Shown here: piece by piece, positions 43,104-51,610 of the stretch
Numbering within the stretch: position 1 is the first letter of the stretch
How the letters are laid out: every line of letters starts with the position of its first letter
Assembly (NCBI GenBank): GCA_964555235.1
Contig: CAZKRU010000011.1
Location: 1-64,000 of the forward strand
From: CAZKRU01 sp964555235
GTDB taxonomy: Bacteria > Verrucomicrobiota > Verrucomicrobiia > Methylacidiphilales > CAMAQI01
DNA length: 64,000 nucleotides
Direction of reading: 5' to 3'
Program-made: the position numbers and the translations under genes
The notes under the pieces: generated by a model
Seen by the model: the letters and a program-made list of their open reading frames with translations, nothing else
Databases searched by the model: none
Told to the model about the DNA's origin: nothing

Positions 43104-43835
43104 ATGCTGACGCTTTCTCTTTTACAATGGGGCGGGGCCCTCATCGCCGCATTTTTGATTGGCATCTCTAAAACGGGCGTCCCCGGGAGCGGCATCTTGG
43201 TCGTCGCGCTCTTTGCCAGCCTCTTTCCCGCACGACTCTCGACGGGAATCGTTCTTCCCCTTCTCATCGTCGGAGATTTCCTTGCCGTCGGTATGTATCG
43301 CCGCAAGGCGAACTGGCCTCATCTTTTCCGACTTTTTCCGGCGGCAGCAGTCGGAGTCGTTCTCGGCTACCTGACCTTGGATCATCTCAACAGTCGCCAG
43401 GTTGAATGGACGATCGGCGGACTTCTTCTTGCTCTCATCGCTCTTCACTTTATCCGACAACGATTTCCGGAATGGGTCCCCCATGCCGCAGGCGCTGCTT
43501 TTTTCACCGGAATTTTCGCCGGATTTTCCACCATGGTCGCCAACGCCGCAGGACCGATCATGATTCTCTATTTTCTGGAGATGAAATTTAAAAAGGAGGA
43601 ATTCCTCGGAACGAGTGCCTGGTATTTTCTCATCCTCAACCTATTCAAAGTCCCCTTCGGGATTGATCTCGGAATCATTACTCCCGACTCGTTCCACCTC
43701 AATCTTTGCCTCGCTCCCGCCGTCATCATCGGAGGACTTCTCGGAGGTTGGATCGCTAAAAAACTTTCTCAGAAGCTTTTTGAAATTATCGCGCTCGTCT
43801 TTACGGGATTAGCCGCACTGCGGTTGATTTGGTAG
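43104..43835 (+). CDS. TauE/SafE-type sulfite or organosulfur exporter
   Basis: 243 residues, seven or eight membrane helices. LIGISKTGVPGSGILVVALF near 18-37 and GIFAGFSTMVANAAGPIMIL near 137-156 are the two internal repeats of the TauE/SafE family. Substrate is uncertain within the family. The stop codon TAG (43833-43835) lies in the GGTAGGG start of a repeat A copy, so the last codon (Trp) and stop come from the repeat. Confidence 0.87.
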   Translation: MLTLSLLQWGGALIAAFLIGISKTGVPGSGILVVALFASLFPARLSTGIVLPLLIVGDFLAVGMYRRKANWPHLFRLFPAAAVGVVLGYLTLDHLNSRQVEWTIGGLLLALIALHFIRQRFPEWVPHAAGAAFFTGIFAGFSTMVANAAGPIMILYFLEMKFKKEEFLGTSAWYFLILNLFKVPFGIDLGIITPDSFHLNLCLAPAVIIGGLLGGWIAKKLSQKLFEIIALVFTGLAALRLIW

Positions 43836-43913
43836 GGCGACCTCTCCGAGGGCGCCGTTCTTAGTTCCACCTTCTCCCCAAGCCGCGGCGGGTCCATCGA
43901 ACCCGCCCTACCA
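43829..43913. repeat. Repeat family A copy, two-module form
   Basis: Begins TTGGTAGGGCGACCTCTCCG (43829-43848) with core GAGGGCGCCG, then a spacer, then GCGGCGGGTCCATCGAACCC and GCCCTACCAA. The outer TTGGTAGGGCG/CGCCCTACCAA arms are inverted. It separates the TauE gene from a convergent hypothetical gene. Confidence 0.88.
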
Positions 43914-43917
43914 ATTC

Positions 43918-44373
43918 TTAAAATCTTGTCGTCTTCGGATCGTACCCTGCCCTCGCATAAATCGATCCGAGCACCATGCTCGACATATCCCAACGCGGCG
44001 TTTTTGAAGGAGCACCCCACTCTTGGGAAAGGAGCGAGGTGACCGAAGCGTAGATCGAGTCGACCGACCGCTGCATTCCGTTGGTTGCCGATTCAATGGC
44101 GGCATTGGTATCACCGAAGGGAAGAATCGTGGTTCCATTTCCCGTGGCCGCCACTTCTCCATTACTCCTCGAAATTGCATTCAAAAAGCTGCTGTCGTAA
44201 ATGGATTGGTACGAATAAATCCCCGCATCGGGCGTCGTGGTGGAAGAAGTATAAAAGGAGAGCGTTGAATCGAGCATGGTCTGGCGCGCTTGCGCAATCG
44301 CATCTGCCGTTGAGGTCGGGGACGGAGGAGAGATGGTACTGACTCCAGAAATTGATCCGATGCTGCTTCCCAT
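43918..44373 (-). CDS. Hypothetical Ser/Thr-rich protein
   Basis: 151 residues starting MGSSIGSISGVSTISPPSPT, rich in Ser, Thr and Ala, with helical stretches (TADAIAQARQTMLDSTLSFY; NAAIESATNGMQRSVDSIYA). No signal peptide or membrane segment. The composition recalls small flagellar or secreted structural proteins, but I recognise no family and there are no flagellar neighbours. It is transcribed toward the TauE gene. Confidence 0.55.
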   Translation of the reverse strand: MGSSIGSISGVSTISPPSPTSTADAIAQARQTMLDSTLSFYTSSTTTPDAGIYSYQSIYDSSFLNAISRSNGEVAATGNGTTILPFGDTNAAIESATNGMQRSVDSIYASVTSLLSQEWGAPSKTPRWDMSSMVLGSIYARAGYDPKTTRF

Positions 44374-44486
44374 AGAATTACCTTAGCCCGGATCTTCTGA
44401 TAAGCAACTGAGCAGTGGAATCTCATAAAAAGACTTGGTTCCGTCACTGGGAACACTAGAATCAATGTGTGACTTTTGTGCGTTTT

Positions 44487-46553
44487 GTGAAAAAAATAAA
44501 GACGATCACTCTCCTGAAACTTTCAGGTATTTTAGGTCTTTTCACTCTCTCGTTCGCTCATGCCACCACACCGCCCCCTTACTCTCCTCAAGAATGGGAA
44601 ACCCTCGTTCAACAATTGGATCCTCATCGTCCCGAGCTCCAGCCCGTCACCGAAAAATCAAGATCCGGTGACTGGCAAGCCGCCTCACAACTTCTGCTCG
44701 ATCTTTACGCCCACAAAACACCTCCCGCGCGCTCATGGATCCAAGATCCGGTCATGGATCCTGAAAATAAGCCCGAAGCTCTCCTTGAAGGAAAAATCAC
44801 TCTTCAAGGACTTTCCGGAAAAATCATTCGCCTTCCAAACGGCTCTATCGACTGGCTTGATCGCGGACCAAAGGGAGATCGCGAGTGGGCGCTCTTTCTC
44901 AATCGGCATCTCTATTTTCTTTCGCTTTTCAACGGATATCGCACGACAGGCAAGCGCGTCTATGCCGCTCAATTTGAAAATATGATCCAAGACTGGATCT
45001 TTAGCAATCCGGTCGGATCGCGAACCAACACGGACGTCCGCTGGCGCACGATGGAAGTCGCCCGACGTCTCACCGACTCCTGGCCTCATACGTTTTATGG
45101 ATTTGTCGGATCCCCTCACGTCTCTCGCGATGCCAAACTCCGAATGCTCGGCATGATCCCCATTCACGCTCAAGTCTGCCTCGATCACGCAACCGAAAGC
45201 GGCAATCATCTCCTCGTTGAAATGCTCGCACTGGCACAAACCGCGCGCGATTTTCCTGAATTTCAAAAAGCGCCTCAATGGTGGAATCGCGCCCGGGGAA
45301 CGGTGGAGCGAGAAATGGAGCGCCAGGTTTATCCCAGCGGCGCGCAAATGGAGCTCTCCAATCATTATCAAAAATCCAATCTCATCACCCTTGAGAGAAT
45401 CACTTCCTGCTCTAAGAATCTCAACCCTCCTCTCTCTCCCGCATTTCTTCAAAAATTAGAGAAGATGTGGGATTACTTTGCCCGACTCACCGGCCCCAAT
45501 GGAAATGGACCACTCAATAACGACGCCGATCAAGAATCGAATGCCCGGTGGATTTCCCGTGCCGCCGACGCCTATCAACGTTCCGAATGGAAAGGAATCG
45601 CCACACAAGGCGCTGAAGGAGTTCTTCCCTCGGGAAACCCCTCCTCCTTTTTCCCATGGGCAGGTCATGCGCTTTTGCGAAGTGGTTGGGATCGGAACGC
45701 ACTCGCTTCCTTTTTTGATGCAAGCCCGGCAGGCCTCGCACACCAACATCGCGATAAACTGAATCTCACCGTATGGGCATGGGGACGCGAATTTCTCTGC
45801 GATGCCGGCCGCTATCATTATCAACCCGACGACTGGCGACGCTACTTCACCGGCTCCGCGGCTCACAATGTCCTCCGACTCAATGGAAAAGATCAGCGCT
45901 TCGAACCATTCACCGTCACATCACCGCTTTCAGCACGAGTCGGACTGAGTCCTGAAATCGACGCCGTTCAAGCTGAAGTCCGCTTTGAAGAATTCCCCCT
46001 CACCACCACGCATCGGCGCATGATCGTTCGATTCCAAAACCAATGGATCCTCGTCCTCGATTCCGTCAAAACCTTTGAACCCGTAACCATCCAAGCCCTG
46101 TGGCACGGACTCCCCGATTTGGAGGCCGATCCGAATGGCCAATTCCGAGACCCCCGCACAGGCAATCGTCTGACCATCACCCCCATAGGAACCGTTCCGT
46201 GGAAACCCAAAATCATCCGGGGCCAAATCCATCCGGAGATCCAAGGCTGGCACAGTCCCGCCTACAATCAGAAACAACCTTCTCCGGTCTTCTCCTACGA
46301 ATCCAAAATCCAGGCCCCGAGCACCTTCGCCTGGCTCCTCTCCCCCCTTGATTCAAAATCGGCAACACCGACGGTCACCCTTCAAAAAAATGACGCCGTT
46401 CAATTCCAAGTTGTCATTCAAAAACCGGGATTTTCTCCAGCGACTCTCTTCATTCCACACGATGCCGCCCACTCCTTGGAGAAACCGATTGCCCTTTGGG
46501 TTGAGCAGGATCGGAAGCGCAGAGCGCTTATGCTGACGCCAAATTCTCCATGA
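44487..46553 (+). CDS. Heparinase II/III-like polysaccharide lyase, exported
   Basis: About 688 residues from the GTG at 44487 (KKIKTITLLKLSGILGLFTL, then FAHA cleavage); GTGs at 44469 and 44478 are alternatives. The alpha/alpha toroid shows DVRWRTMEVARRLTDSW, ESGNHLLVEMLALAQ and MELSNHYQKSNLI, carrying likely catalytic Asn, His and Tyr. The C-terminal beta-sandwich begins near WAGHALLRSGWD and contains LAHQHRDKLNLTVWAWGREF. Predicted to cleave an acidic polysaccharide such as alginate or a glycosaminoglycan in the periplasm or outside. Overlaps the next gene by ATGA. Confidence 0.83.
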   Translation: MKKIKTITLLKLSGILGLFTLSFAHATTPPPYSPQEWETLVQQLDPHRPELQPVTEKSRSGDWQAASQLLLDLYAHKTPPARSWIQDPVMDPENKPEALLEGKITLQGLSGKIIRLPNGSIDWLDRGPKGDREWALFLNRHLYFLSLFNGYRTTGKRVYAAQFENMIQDWIFSNPVGSRTNTDVRWRTMEVARRLTDSWPHTFYGFVGSPHVSRDAKLRMLGMIPIHAQVCLDHATESGNHLLVEMLALAQTARDFPEFQKAPQWWNRARGTVEREMERQVYPSGAQMELSNHYQKSNLITLERITSCSKNLNPPLSPAFLQKLEKMWDYFARLTGPNGNGPLNNDADQESNARWISRAADAYQRSEWKGIATQGAEGVLPSGNPSSFFPWAGHALLRSGWDRNALASFFDASPAGLAHQHRDKLNLTVWAWGREFLCDAGRYHYQPDDWRRYFTGSAAHNVLRLNGKDQRFEPFTVTSPLSARVGLSPEIDAVQAEVRFEEFPLTTTHRRMIVRFQNQWILVLDSVKTFEPVTIQALWHGLPDLEADPNGQFRDPRTGNRLTITPIGTVPWKPKIIRGQIHPEIQGWHSPAYNQKQPSPVFSYESKIQAPSTFAWLLSPLDSKSATPTVTLQKNDAVQFQVVIQKPGFSPATLFIPHDAAHSLEKPIALWVEQDRKRRALMLTPNSP

Positions 46554-46999
46554 CTGACAAGCACCATAATCCGCTGCAACTAGACTTCCAAAAATGGCGC
46601 GTACGTACCATTCTTATTGTCATCCTCATGGCCGTCGTTGCACTTACCACATACCATCATTACACGCATCGCTCGGAAGCTTTTATCCAAAACTGGAGTC
46701 AAAGATTTCTTGCCATAAAAAGCCTCGAAGAGGCAAAACTCTTTGAGAAAACCGAACCAGTCTACGTCAGAACCTTTCCTTCAGGTGAATGGATAATCGC
46801 CACCTGCGAGCACTCATGCTGTTCCGGTGCTGGATTCAATGCCTCCGTCATACGAGATAGCACAGAAACGATTTACACTGATACAACCCACACTTTTTGC
46901 GGCATTGAAGGCATGTCCGAAGAGCTCCATCAAGTAACCTCAGATACCCTCACCGCTTTTTATCCACAACTCAAACAGCTCAAGTTGCAAAAACGATAA
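46550..46999 (+). CDS. Membrane-anchored hypothetical protein with a Cys cluster
   Basis: 149 residues with one membrane helix (near 19-38) and an outer domain. IIATCEHSCCSGAGFNASVI near 82-101 has three Cys close together, and a fourth follows in HTFCGIEG. Disulfides or metal binding are possible. The ATG overlaps the stop of the lyase gene by four bases, so it is coupled to it. No family recognised. Confidence 0.6.
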   Translation: MTDKHHNPLQLDFQKWRVRTILIVILMAVVALTTYHHYTHRSEAFIQNWSQRFLAIKSLEEAKLFEKTEPVYVRTFPSGEWIIATCEHSCCSGAGFNASVIRDSTETIYTDTTHTFCGIEGMSEELHQVTSDTLTAFYPQLKQLKLQKR

Positions 47000-47020
47000 A
47001 ATCAATTCAGTCATAGAATT

Positions 47021-47257
47021 TCACTTTGATCCATCATTTCCGATCGATTCCGTTGGACAAATATCCTTCGCCTCTTCTGCAAGGGTTATTTCTTCCGGCG
47101 TTTCAGGCTGCCTCCAAACGTAAGTATGCCCACCATCATCATTGCGCTTAAAAAATGCCGGAGCATGGCTCCGACACTGATCACAATCAATACAAGTACT
47201 ATCCACATAAAACGCTCCGAGAACATTATCCAGAGCCTTCAAACTCAATTCTGCCAT
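47021..47257 (-). CDS. Single-cluster [4Fe-4S]-type ferredoxin
   Basis: 78 residues. C22-x2-C25-x2-C28 (CIDCDQCRSHAP) and the distal Cys67-Pro (DICPTESIG) are the four ligands of a single cubane cluster. The rest matches small ferredoxins with an insertion between ligands. Electron carrier, partner unknown. It is divergent from the LysR gene and may be its target. Confidence 0.88.
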   Translation of the reverse strand: MAELSLKALDNVLGAFYVDSTCIDCDQCRSHAPAFFKRNDDGGHTYVWRQPETPEEITLAEEAKDICPTESIGNDGSK

Positions 47258-47322
47258 TCATTTCTCCTTGTTTAGTTTCCCGACCCTTTGATGATGGCAG
47301 AATTTTCTGATTTCTTTAAATT

Positions 47323-47343
47323 CATTAATATCATATACTAATG
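47323..47343. promoter_or_regulatory. LysR-type box overlapping the regulator start codon
   Basis: CATTA (47323-47327), 11 bases, TAATG (47339-47343) is an inverted T-N11-A site as bound by LysR regulators. It lies between the divergent ferredoxin and LysR genes and covers the first possible ATG (47341), which favours the second ATG at 47350. Confidence 0.5.
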
Positions 47344-48249
47344 CATTATATGAATGAGTTTCTTCCAACACGCCCCTTCGATCTTTATACTCTCCATCTC
47401 TTCCATTTGGTCGCCAAGCACTCAAGCTTTACCAAAGCGGGCCAAAGTTGCGGAATCACCCAAAGCGCCATTACCCGACAAATTCAAATGATGGAACGTC
47501 AATTGGGAGTTCCTCTTTTTAAAAGAACGACTCGCACCGTCACCCTCACTCCTGCGGGGCGATTTCTTGTCGAGCAAAGCTCCCGTCTTGTTGGAGATTT
47601 GGATGCATCACTCCAACATCTGCGCGAAAACTTCCTCAATGCCCCCCGTCCTATTCGCATTGGCATTTCACAGACGATCAGTCTCTCCTACCTTCCGGGA
47701 TTTCTCTTCGCCAATCTTCGAAAAAACAACCGCATCCAGCCTCAGGTCAGTCAAAACTCCAGCCAATCCTTGATACGCGATCTCGAGTCCAATCGAATGG
47801 ATCTCATTATTCTCTGCCCGCCATCAAAACTTCCTACGAATTTTCAAGTAGCGCATGAATTCTCAGATACTTTCACCCTCATTTCATCCAAGGCTTCACC
47901 CCTACCACTCAAACGGTCGATTCCGAAATGGATTCAGTCTCAATCGTGGATTGGACTTCAGGACAACTCCTACACCTCACAACAACTTCAACGCTGGATG
48001 CAGAAACAGGGATTCAAAGTGACCCCCACCCTTCAAGTCGACAATTTTGATCTGATCATAAACCTGGTTCTTCTCGGAATGGGAATCAGCCTCGTCCCTC
48101 AACGCGCTCTCTCTCTTTATTCCCGAAAGGAGAAAATTCAGCGAATCCCAACTTCTCAACGATTTTCCCGGAAAATCGTCGTCCTCTGTCGCAAACAACG
48201 TCCGCCCTCCGAAATGATTCAAAATTTTGTAAATAACATTCTATTTTAA
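47341..48249 (+). CDS. LysR-family transcriptional regulator
   Basis: 302 residues (299 from the ATG at 47350). LHLFHLVAKHSSFTKAGQSC then GITQSAITRQIQMMERQLGV and LFKRTTRTVTLTPAGRFLVE form the N-terminal winged helix-turn-helix. The effector domain follows (IRIGISQTISLSYLPGFLFA; INLVLLGMGISLVPQRAL). Typically tetrameric and autoregulating; the target is probably the divergent ferredoxin gene. Its 3' end touches the remnant of hicA on the other strand. Confidence 0.9.
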   Translation: MHYMNEFLPTRPFDLYTLHLFHLVAKHSSFTKAGQSCGITQSAITRQIQMMERQLGVPLFKRTTRTVTLTPAGRFLVEQSSRLVGDLDASLQHLRENFLNAPRPIRIGISQTISLSYLPGFLFANLRKNNRIQPQVSQNSSQSLIRDLESNRMDLIILCPPSKLPTNFQVAHEFSDTFTLISSKASPLPLKRSIPKWIQSQSWIGLQDNSYTSQQLQRWMQKQGFKVTPTLQVDNFDLIINLVLLGMGISLVPQRALSLYSRKEKIQRIPTSQRFSRKIVVLCRKQRPPSEMIQNFVNNILF

Positions 48250-48311
48250 AAAATGACCACAAAACCGTGCCGCTTGAGAAACATGATTAACTCACGTCCC
48301 CGAATCCGCAT
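48246..48311 (-). pseudogene. hicA: Truncated hicA toxin remnant
   Basis: MRIRGRELIMFLKRHGFVVI-F then stop, 21 codons. This is the first helix and strand of a HicA toxin (usual form RELIKxLxxHGF-V-VRQKGSHH). The catalytic His region and the rest are gone, and the stop lies against the LysR gene end, so a deletion probably removed them. The start overlaps the end of hicB. Confidence 0.6.
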
Positions 48312-48465
48312 CGAGACAAAGCTCCGCCGCTTCCTTAATACGCTCCATCAAGATATCCAATGACTTGGCTTGAGTGCGGCAGCCGTGAATCTCTGGAACG
48401 GTCGCAACAAAATATCCGTCGATGTCCTGCTCAATAATGACATTAAACTGGCGAACTTTGCTCAT
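48292..48465 (-). CDS. hicB: HicB-like antitoxin, apparently orphaned
   Basis: 57 residues: MSKVRQFNVIIEQDIDGYFV, then ATVPEIHGCRTQAKSLDILM, then ERIKEAAELCLD. This is the partial RNase H fold of HicB antitoxins (D-x-DGYFVATVPEIxGC-T-x-G-x-S/T-x-x-E). Small HicB proteins neutralise HicA, an mRNA-cutting toxin. Here the following hicA is cut to 21 codons, so the antitoxin has no visible partner. It is too short for most gene finders. Confidence 0.75.
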   Translation of the reverse strand: MSKVRQFNVIIEQDIDGYFVATVPEIHGCRTQAKSLDILMERIKEAAELCLDADSGT

Positions 48466-48525
48466 ACGAAAAAGATGTCAGGCAAAATGAATCATGCAAT
48501 CAGGGTTTTGTTCCGCGCGGCGCTT

Positions 48526-49437
48526 TCATCGAATGTTGTCCTCTGGGAGTGGACACCATGGAGCCATCCCATGGATGGACCCGAAGGGCGGAGCTCGATG
48601 GGCATCGAGGCCGTCAACGCGCCCTACCAATCCTTCTCGAAAGGTTGGATATTTCGGGATCCACCCCGTCGCCCGGAGACGTTGATTGGAAATTCGTTTA
48701 TGGGTCCAGCCACGCTTGCGCTGATGATTTTCAGGACCGAAGGGAGGCATCGGCTTCTTCAATTGATCCGACAACCACTGGAAGTAGGTCAGCGCATTCG
48801 TCGGTTCATCATCGACCGCATTGAACAGTGATTCGCTCGGTCGATTTTGAGTCAATCTTGAAATCGCTGAGGCTAAATCATCCCGGTGAATTTGATTCAT
48901 CCAACGCAATCCGTCGCCTTCAATAATTGCCTCCCCCTTCAAAAATCGCTCGTAGAGAACCCCGCGATCAGGCCCATAAATTCCGCCCGCTCGCACGACG
49001 ATTCCACCCGCCGCAAGCGTTTCGCGCTCCGCCTCTAACAAGACTTTCCCTGTCGACGCGGTCGGCTCCGTCGGACTCGTCTCATCCACCCACGATCCAT
49101 CGGTTTGCGCGTAGACCGAGGTGGAGGAGACAAAAATCAGGCGTGACTTCGGAAGATGCTGAATCGCAAGACGCACTCCTCCGAGATAAATTTTTTCGTA
49201 GACTTCTGCATCCCCCCGTCTCGAAGAAGCGCAATGCACCACTCCATCAAAGCCACGAATCACTTCCCAAGCCGTCATTTCCGTAAGATCCGCGACAATC
49301 GGAGTAATTCCGAGCGCTTTTAATGTGGCTGCATTTTCAGGCGAATAAACCCAACCAGTCACTTCATGACCCTCTTGGATCAGCGCGGACCCAAGTGCTT
49401 TTCCGAGGTAGCCGCACCCAAGAATCAGCGTCTTCAC
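48526..49437 (-). CDS. NAD(P)-dependent epimerase/dehydratase (YeeZ-like SDR) with repeat-derived tail
   Basis: 303 residues from a GTG at 49437 that overlaps the previous stop (GTGA). LILGCGYLGKALGSALIQEG near 4-23 is the nucleotide fold; IFVSSTSVYAQTDG near 100-113 and VRAGGIYGPDRGVLYERF near 147-164 fit the YeeZ-type SDR group. The natural end is probably near RATGWIPKYPTFREGL; the last 35 residues (VGRVDGLDAHRAPPFGSIHG onward) are translated from a family A repeat. Last gene of the recA unit. Confidence 0.8.
   Translation of the reverse strand: MKTLILGCGYLGKALGSALIQEGHEVTGWVYSPENAATLKALGITPIVADLTEMTAWEVIRGFDGVVHCASSRRGDAEVYEKIYLGGVRLAIQHLPKSRLIFVSSTSVYAQTDGSWVDETSPTEPTASTGKVLLEAERETLAAGGIVVRAGGIYGPDRGVLYERFLKGEAIIEGDGLRWMNQIHRDDLASAISRLTQNRPSESLFNAVDDEPTNALTYFQWLSDQLKKPMPPFGPENHQRKRGWTHKRISNQRLRATGWIPKYPTFREGLVGRVDGLDAHRAPPFGSIHGMAPWCPLPEDNIR
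48551..48632. repeat. Repeat family A copy inside the 3' end of an epimerase gene
   Basis: ACCCGAAGGGCGGAGCTCGA, ATCGAGGCCGTCAACG and CGCCCTACCAA follow the reverse complement of the left half of the 57166-57300 copy. It carries only one outer end (GCCCTACCAA). The epimerase frame reads through it. Confidence 0.8.
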
Positions 49438-50273
49438 GGAGTTCTTTTGTCGGATTCACCAGAACGCGAGAGGTCGACGATAATTTCAATCCGACGATTC
49501 TGATTTTTCCCATCCTTGGCATCGTTCGAAACCAACGGTTGAGCCTCACCCCGACCGACCGGAATCAAACGTTGCGCCGGAAGTCCTCCCGCTTTGGTGA
49601 GGGCCCTTGCCACCGCCGCCGCTCGAAAGGCGGAGAGTTCTAAATTAGACGGAAAGCGTTGAGCCAAGGCTCCCTGCAACGGAGTGTTATCGCTATGTCC
49701 CACAATCCGAATTTCAGCCGAATCCGGAACTCCCTTCAAAAGGGTCGCCACTGAAGCCAGAAACGCGGCCGCCTCCGGCTTGAGATCTTCTTCTCCCGAA
49801 TTAAAAAGTTGCGCCAACGGAATCAAGGCCACCAAATGAGAGGAATCCCGGCGAAGCGAAATCTGCTTTACATCCAACTTTGCTTTCAAATTTTGAGCGA
49901 AGTTTTTATGCAACTCCAACAACGTCAACTCACGTTTCTGATTCGCAATCTTCTGCTCCGCATCACGCTGCTCGCTCGCTGCCCGTGTGGTTTCGAGAGT
50001 CGCCTCCTTCTCCTTCAGCATCTCCTCTTTTTTGCGCGCCAACGAACCAACCTCGGCAAGTTCCGTCTGGAGTTTATCCACTTGAGCGCGAAGCTGTTCG
50101 TTTTCTGCGTGGAGTAAAGATTCCTGATGCCGCAATGCGTTCGCCGCCATCTCTTGAGAGCGGGACCGTTGTGAAAAATAGAGTACCCCAATGACGAGTA
50201 GCGCTGCGGTGGGCAGAGCGAACAAAAGTCCGCCCTGCCCTCCCGGAAGTCGCCAAAAGCGGGGATTGCTCAT
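49434..50273 (-). CDS. OmpA/MotB-type peptidoglycan-binding protein with coiled coil
   Basis: 279 residues. One membrane helix near 15-34, a long coiled coil near 40-130 rich in Glu, Lys, Ala and Gln, then an OmpA-like domain with IRIVGHSDNTPLQG near 188-201, LELSAFRAAAVARAL near 211-225 and the final NQNRRIEIIVDL. Links the inner membrane to peptidoglycan. It could be a MotB-like stator piece, but no motA precedes it; it follows recA by 12 bp instead. Confidence 0.82.
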   Translation of the reverse strand: MSNPRFWRLPGGQGGLLFALPTAALLVIGVLYFSQRSRSQEMAANALRHQESLLHAENEQLRAQVDKLQTELAEVGSLARKKEEMLKEKEATLETTRAASEQRDAEQKIANQKRELTLLELHKNFAQNLKAKLDVKQISLRRDSSHLVALIPLAQLFNSGEEDLKPEAAAFLASVATLLKGVPDSAEIRIVGHSDNTPLQGALAQRFPSNLELSAFRAAAVARALTKAGGLPAQRLIPVGRGEAQPLVSNDAKDGKNQNRRIEIIVDLSRSGESDKRTP

Positions 50274-50285
50274 GCGCTGAGACGG

Positions 50286-51338
50286 TTAAGCGGCAAGATC
50301 CTTCTCAGCGCGCTTCGCCTTGAGCGCCGCCTCGATTTTTCCGTAAAGCTCCGGATTCTTCTTGAGTTCGAGCAGCGCCGCTTCGCGACCTTGTCCGACT
50401 TGAGCTCCTTCGAAATAAATCCAAGCCCCTTTCTTATCCAAAACTCCATTTTCGACGCAGAGGTCGAGAAGCGATCCTTCACGAGAGATTCCCTCGTTGT
50501 AGAGAATATCAAACTCACACTCGGTAAACGGAGGCGCGACTTTGTTCTTCACCAGCTTGATTCGGGTCCGATTTCCGTAAACCGTTCCATCAGCGGACTT
50601 GAGCTGGCCAATGCGGCGAATATCGACACGGACGGAGGCGTAAAACTTGAGCGCTTTTCCACCCGGAGTCGTTTCCGGACTTCCAAACATCACTCCGATT
50701 TTTTCACGAAGCTGATTCGTAAAGATACAGACTGATTTCGATCGACTGATGAACGAGGTCAGCTTTCGCATCGCCTGACTCATCAACCGCGCCTGAGCGC
50801 CGACCGTTGCATCCCCCATTTGCCCTTCGAGCTCTGCTTTGGTAATTAACGCCGCCACTGAATCCAACACGACGACATCAACGGCATTCGATTTAATCAA
50901 GGTCTCCGCAATCGTCAGCGCCTCTTCTCCAGAATCTGGCTGGGAAACGAGAAGCTCGTCCATATTCACCCCAAGTTTGCGGGCATACTGCGGATCCAAC
51001 GCATGTTCGACGTCAATAAACGCCGCTACCCCGCCAAGCCGCTGCGCCTGGGCAATGACGGTTAAGGTCAGGGTTGTTTTTCCGGAAGATTCCGGCCCAA
51101 AAACTTCAATAATTCGGCCCCGAGGAAATCCACCAACGCCAAGACATTCGTCGATCACGACCGAACCGGTCGGAATGACCTCGATGTTCAATCTCGATTT
51201 CTCATCACCGAGTCGCATGATCGCCCCATCACCGTACTCCTTGGAAATTGCCTGGAGCGCCAGTTCGAGATTCTTATCCTTCACGCTCATCGATTTTGAT
51301 TCTGCCTTCTCCGCCTTTGCTTCGCTTTTAGCTGCCAT
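50286..51338 (-). CDS. recA: Recombinase RecA
   Basis: 350 residues, the usual length. Walker A GPESSGKTTL near 77-86, the MAW-type segment near 60, IDVEHALDPQYARKLGVNMD near 104-123, and loop residues (EGQMGDATVGAQARLMSQAM; NQLREKIGVMFGSPETTPGG) are intact. Binds single-stranded DNA for homologous recombination and LexA cleavage. First gene of a three-gene minus-strand unit. I did not identify a clear SOS box upstream. Confidence 0.98.
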   Translation of the reverse strand: MAAKSEAKAEKAESKSMSVKDKNLELALQAISKEYGDGAIMRLGDEKSRLNIEVIPTGSVVIDECLGVGGFPRGRIIEVFGPESSGKTTLTLTVIAQAQRLGGVAAFIDVEHALDPQYARKLGVNMDELLVSQPDSGEEALTIAETLIKSNAVDVVVLDSVAALITKAELEGQMGDATVGAQARLMSQAMRKLTSFISRSKSVCIFTNQLREKIGVMFGSPETTPGGKALKFYASVRVDIRRIGQLKSADGTVYGNRTRIKLVKNKVAPPFTECEFDILYNEGISREGSLLDLCVENGVLDKKGAWIYFEGAQVGQGREAALLELKKNPELYGKIEAALKAKRAEKDLAA

Positions 51339-51460
51339 ACGTTACTCCTGTCTTGTGTTGTGTTTGGGTGGTCCATCGGGACCGTTCACCGGATTAAACC
51401 CCGGATCGTGGCCAAGGTTGCGGAACGAAATTCAAAATGCCAATAAAAAGAATTAAGGGA

Positions 51461-51551
51461 ATCTCACACAAAGTCACAAAGCTCACAAAAGGAGCCTCGC
51501 AACTTAAAACAAAAAGGCTTTCCTTCGTGAGCTTTGTGACTTTGTGTGAGG
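51461..51551. repeat. Word-repeat hairpin (CACAAAG type)
   Basis: TCTCACACAAAGTCACAAAG plus CTCACAAAAGG on the left and CCTTCGTGAG plus CTTTGTGACTTTGTGTGAGG on the right pair almost perfectly over about 30 bp around a 30-base loop. Each arm repeats the word CACAAAG. It lies between the divergent recA and metallophosphoesterase genes. Confidence 0.85.
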
Positions 51552-51610
51552 AAATCCACGCCAACTTTTTTTCTCGTACGCTTCCGAATTCATCGACAAA
51601 ATTCTCTCCC

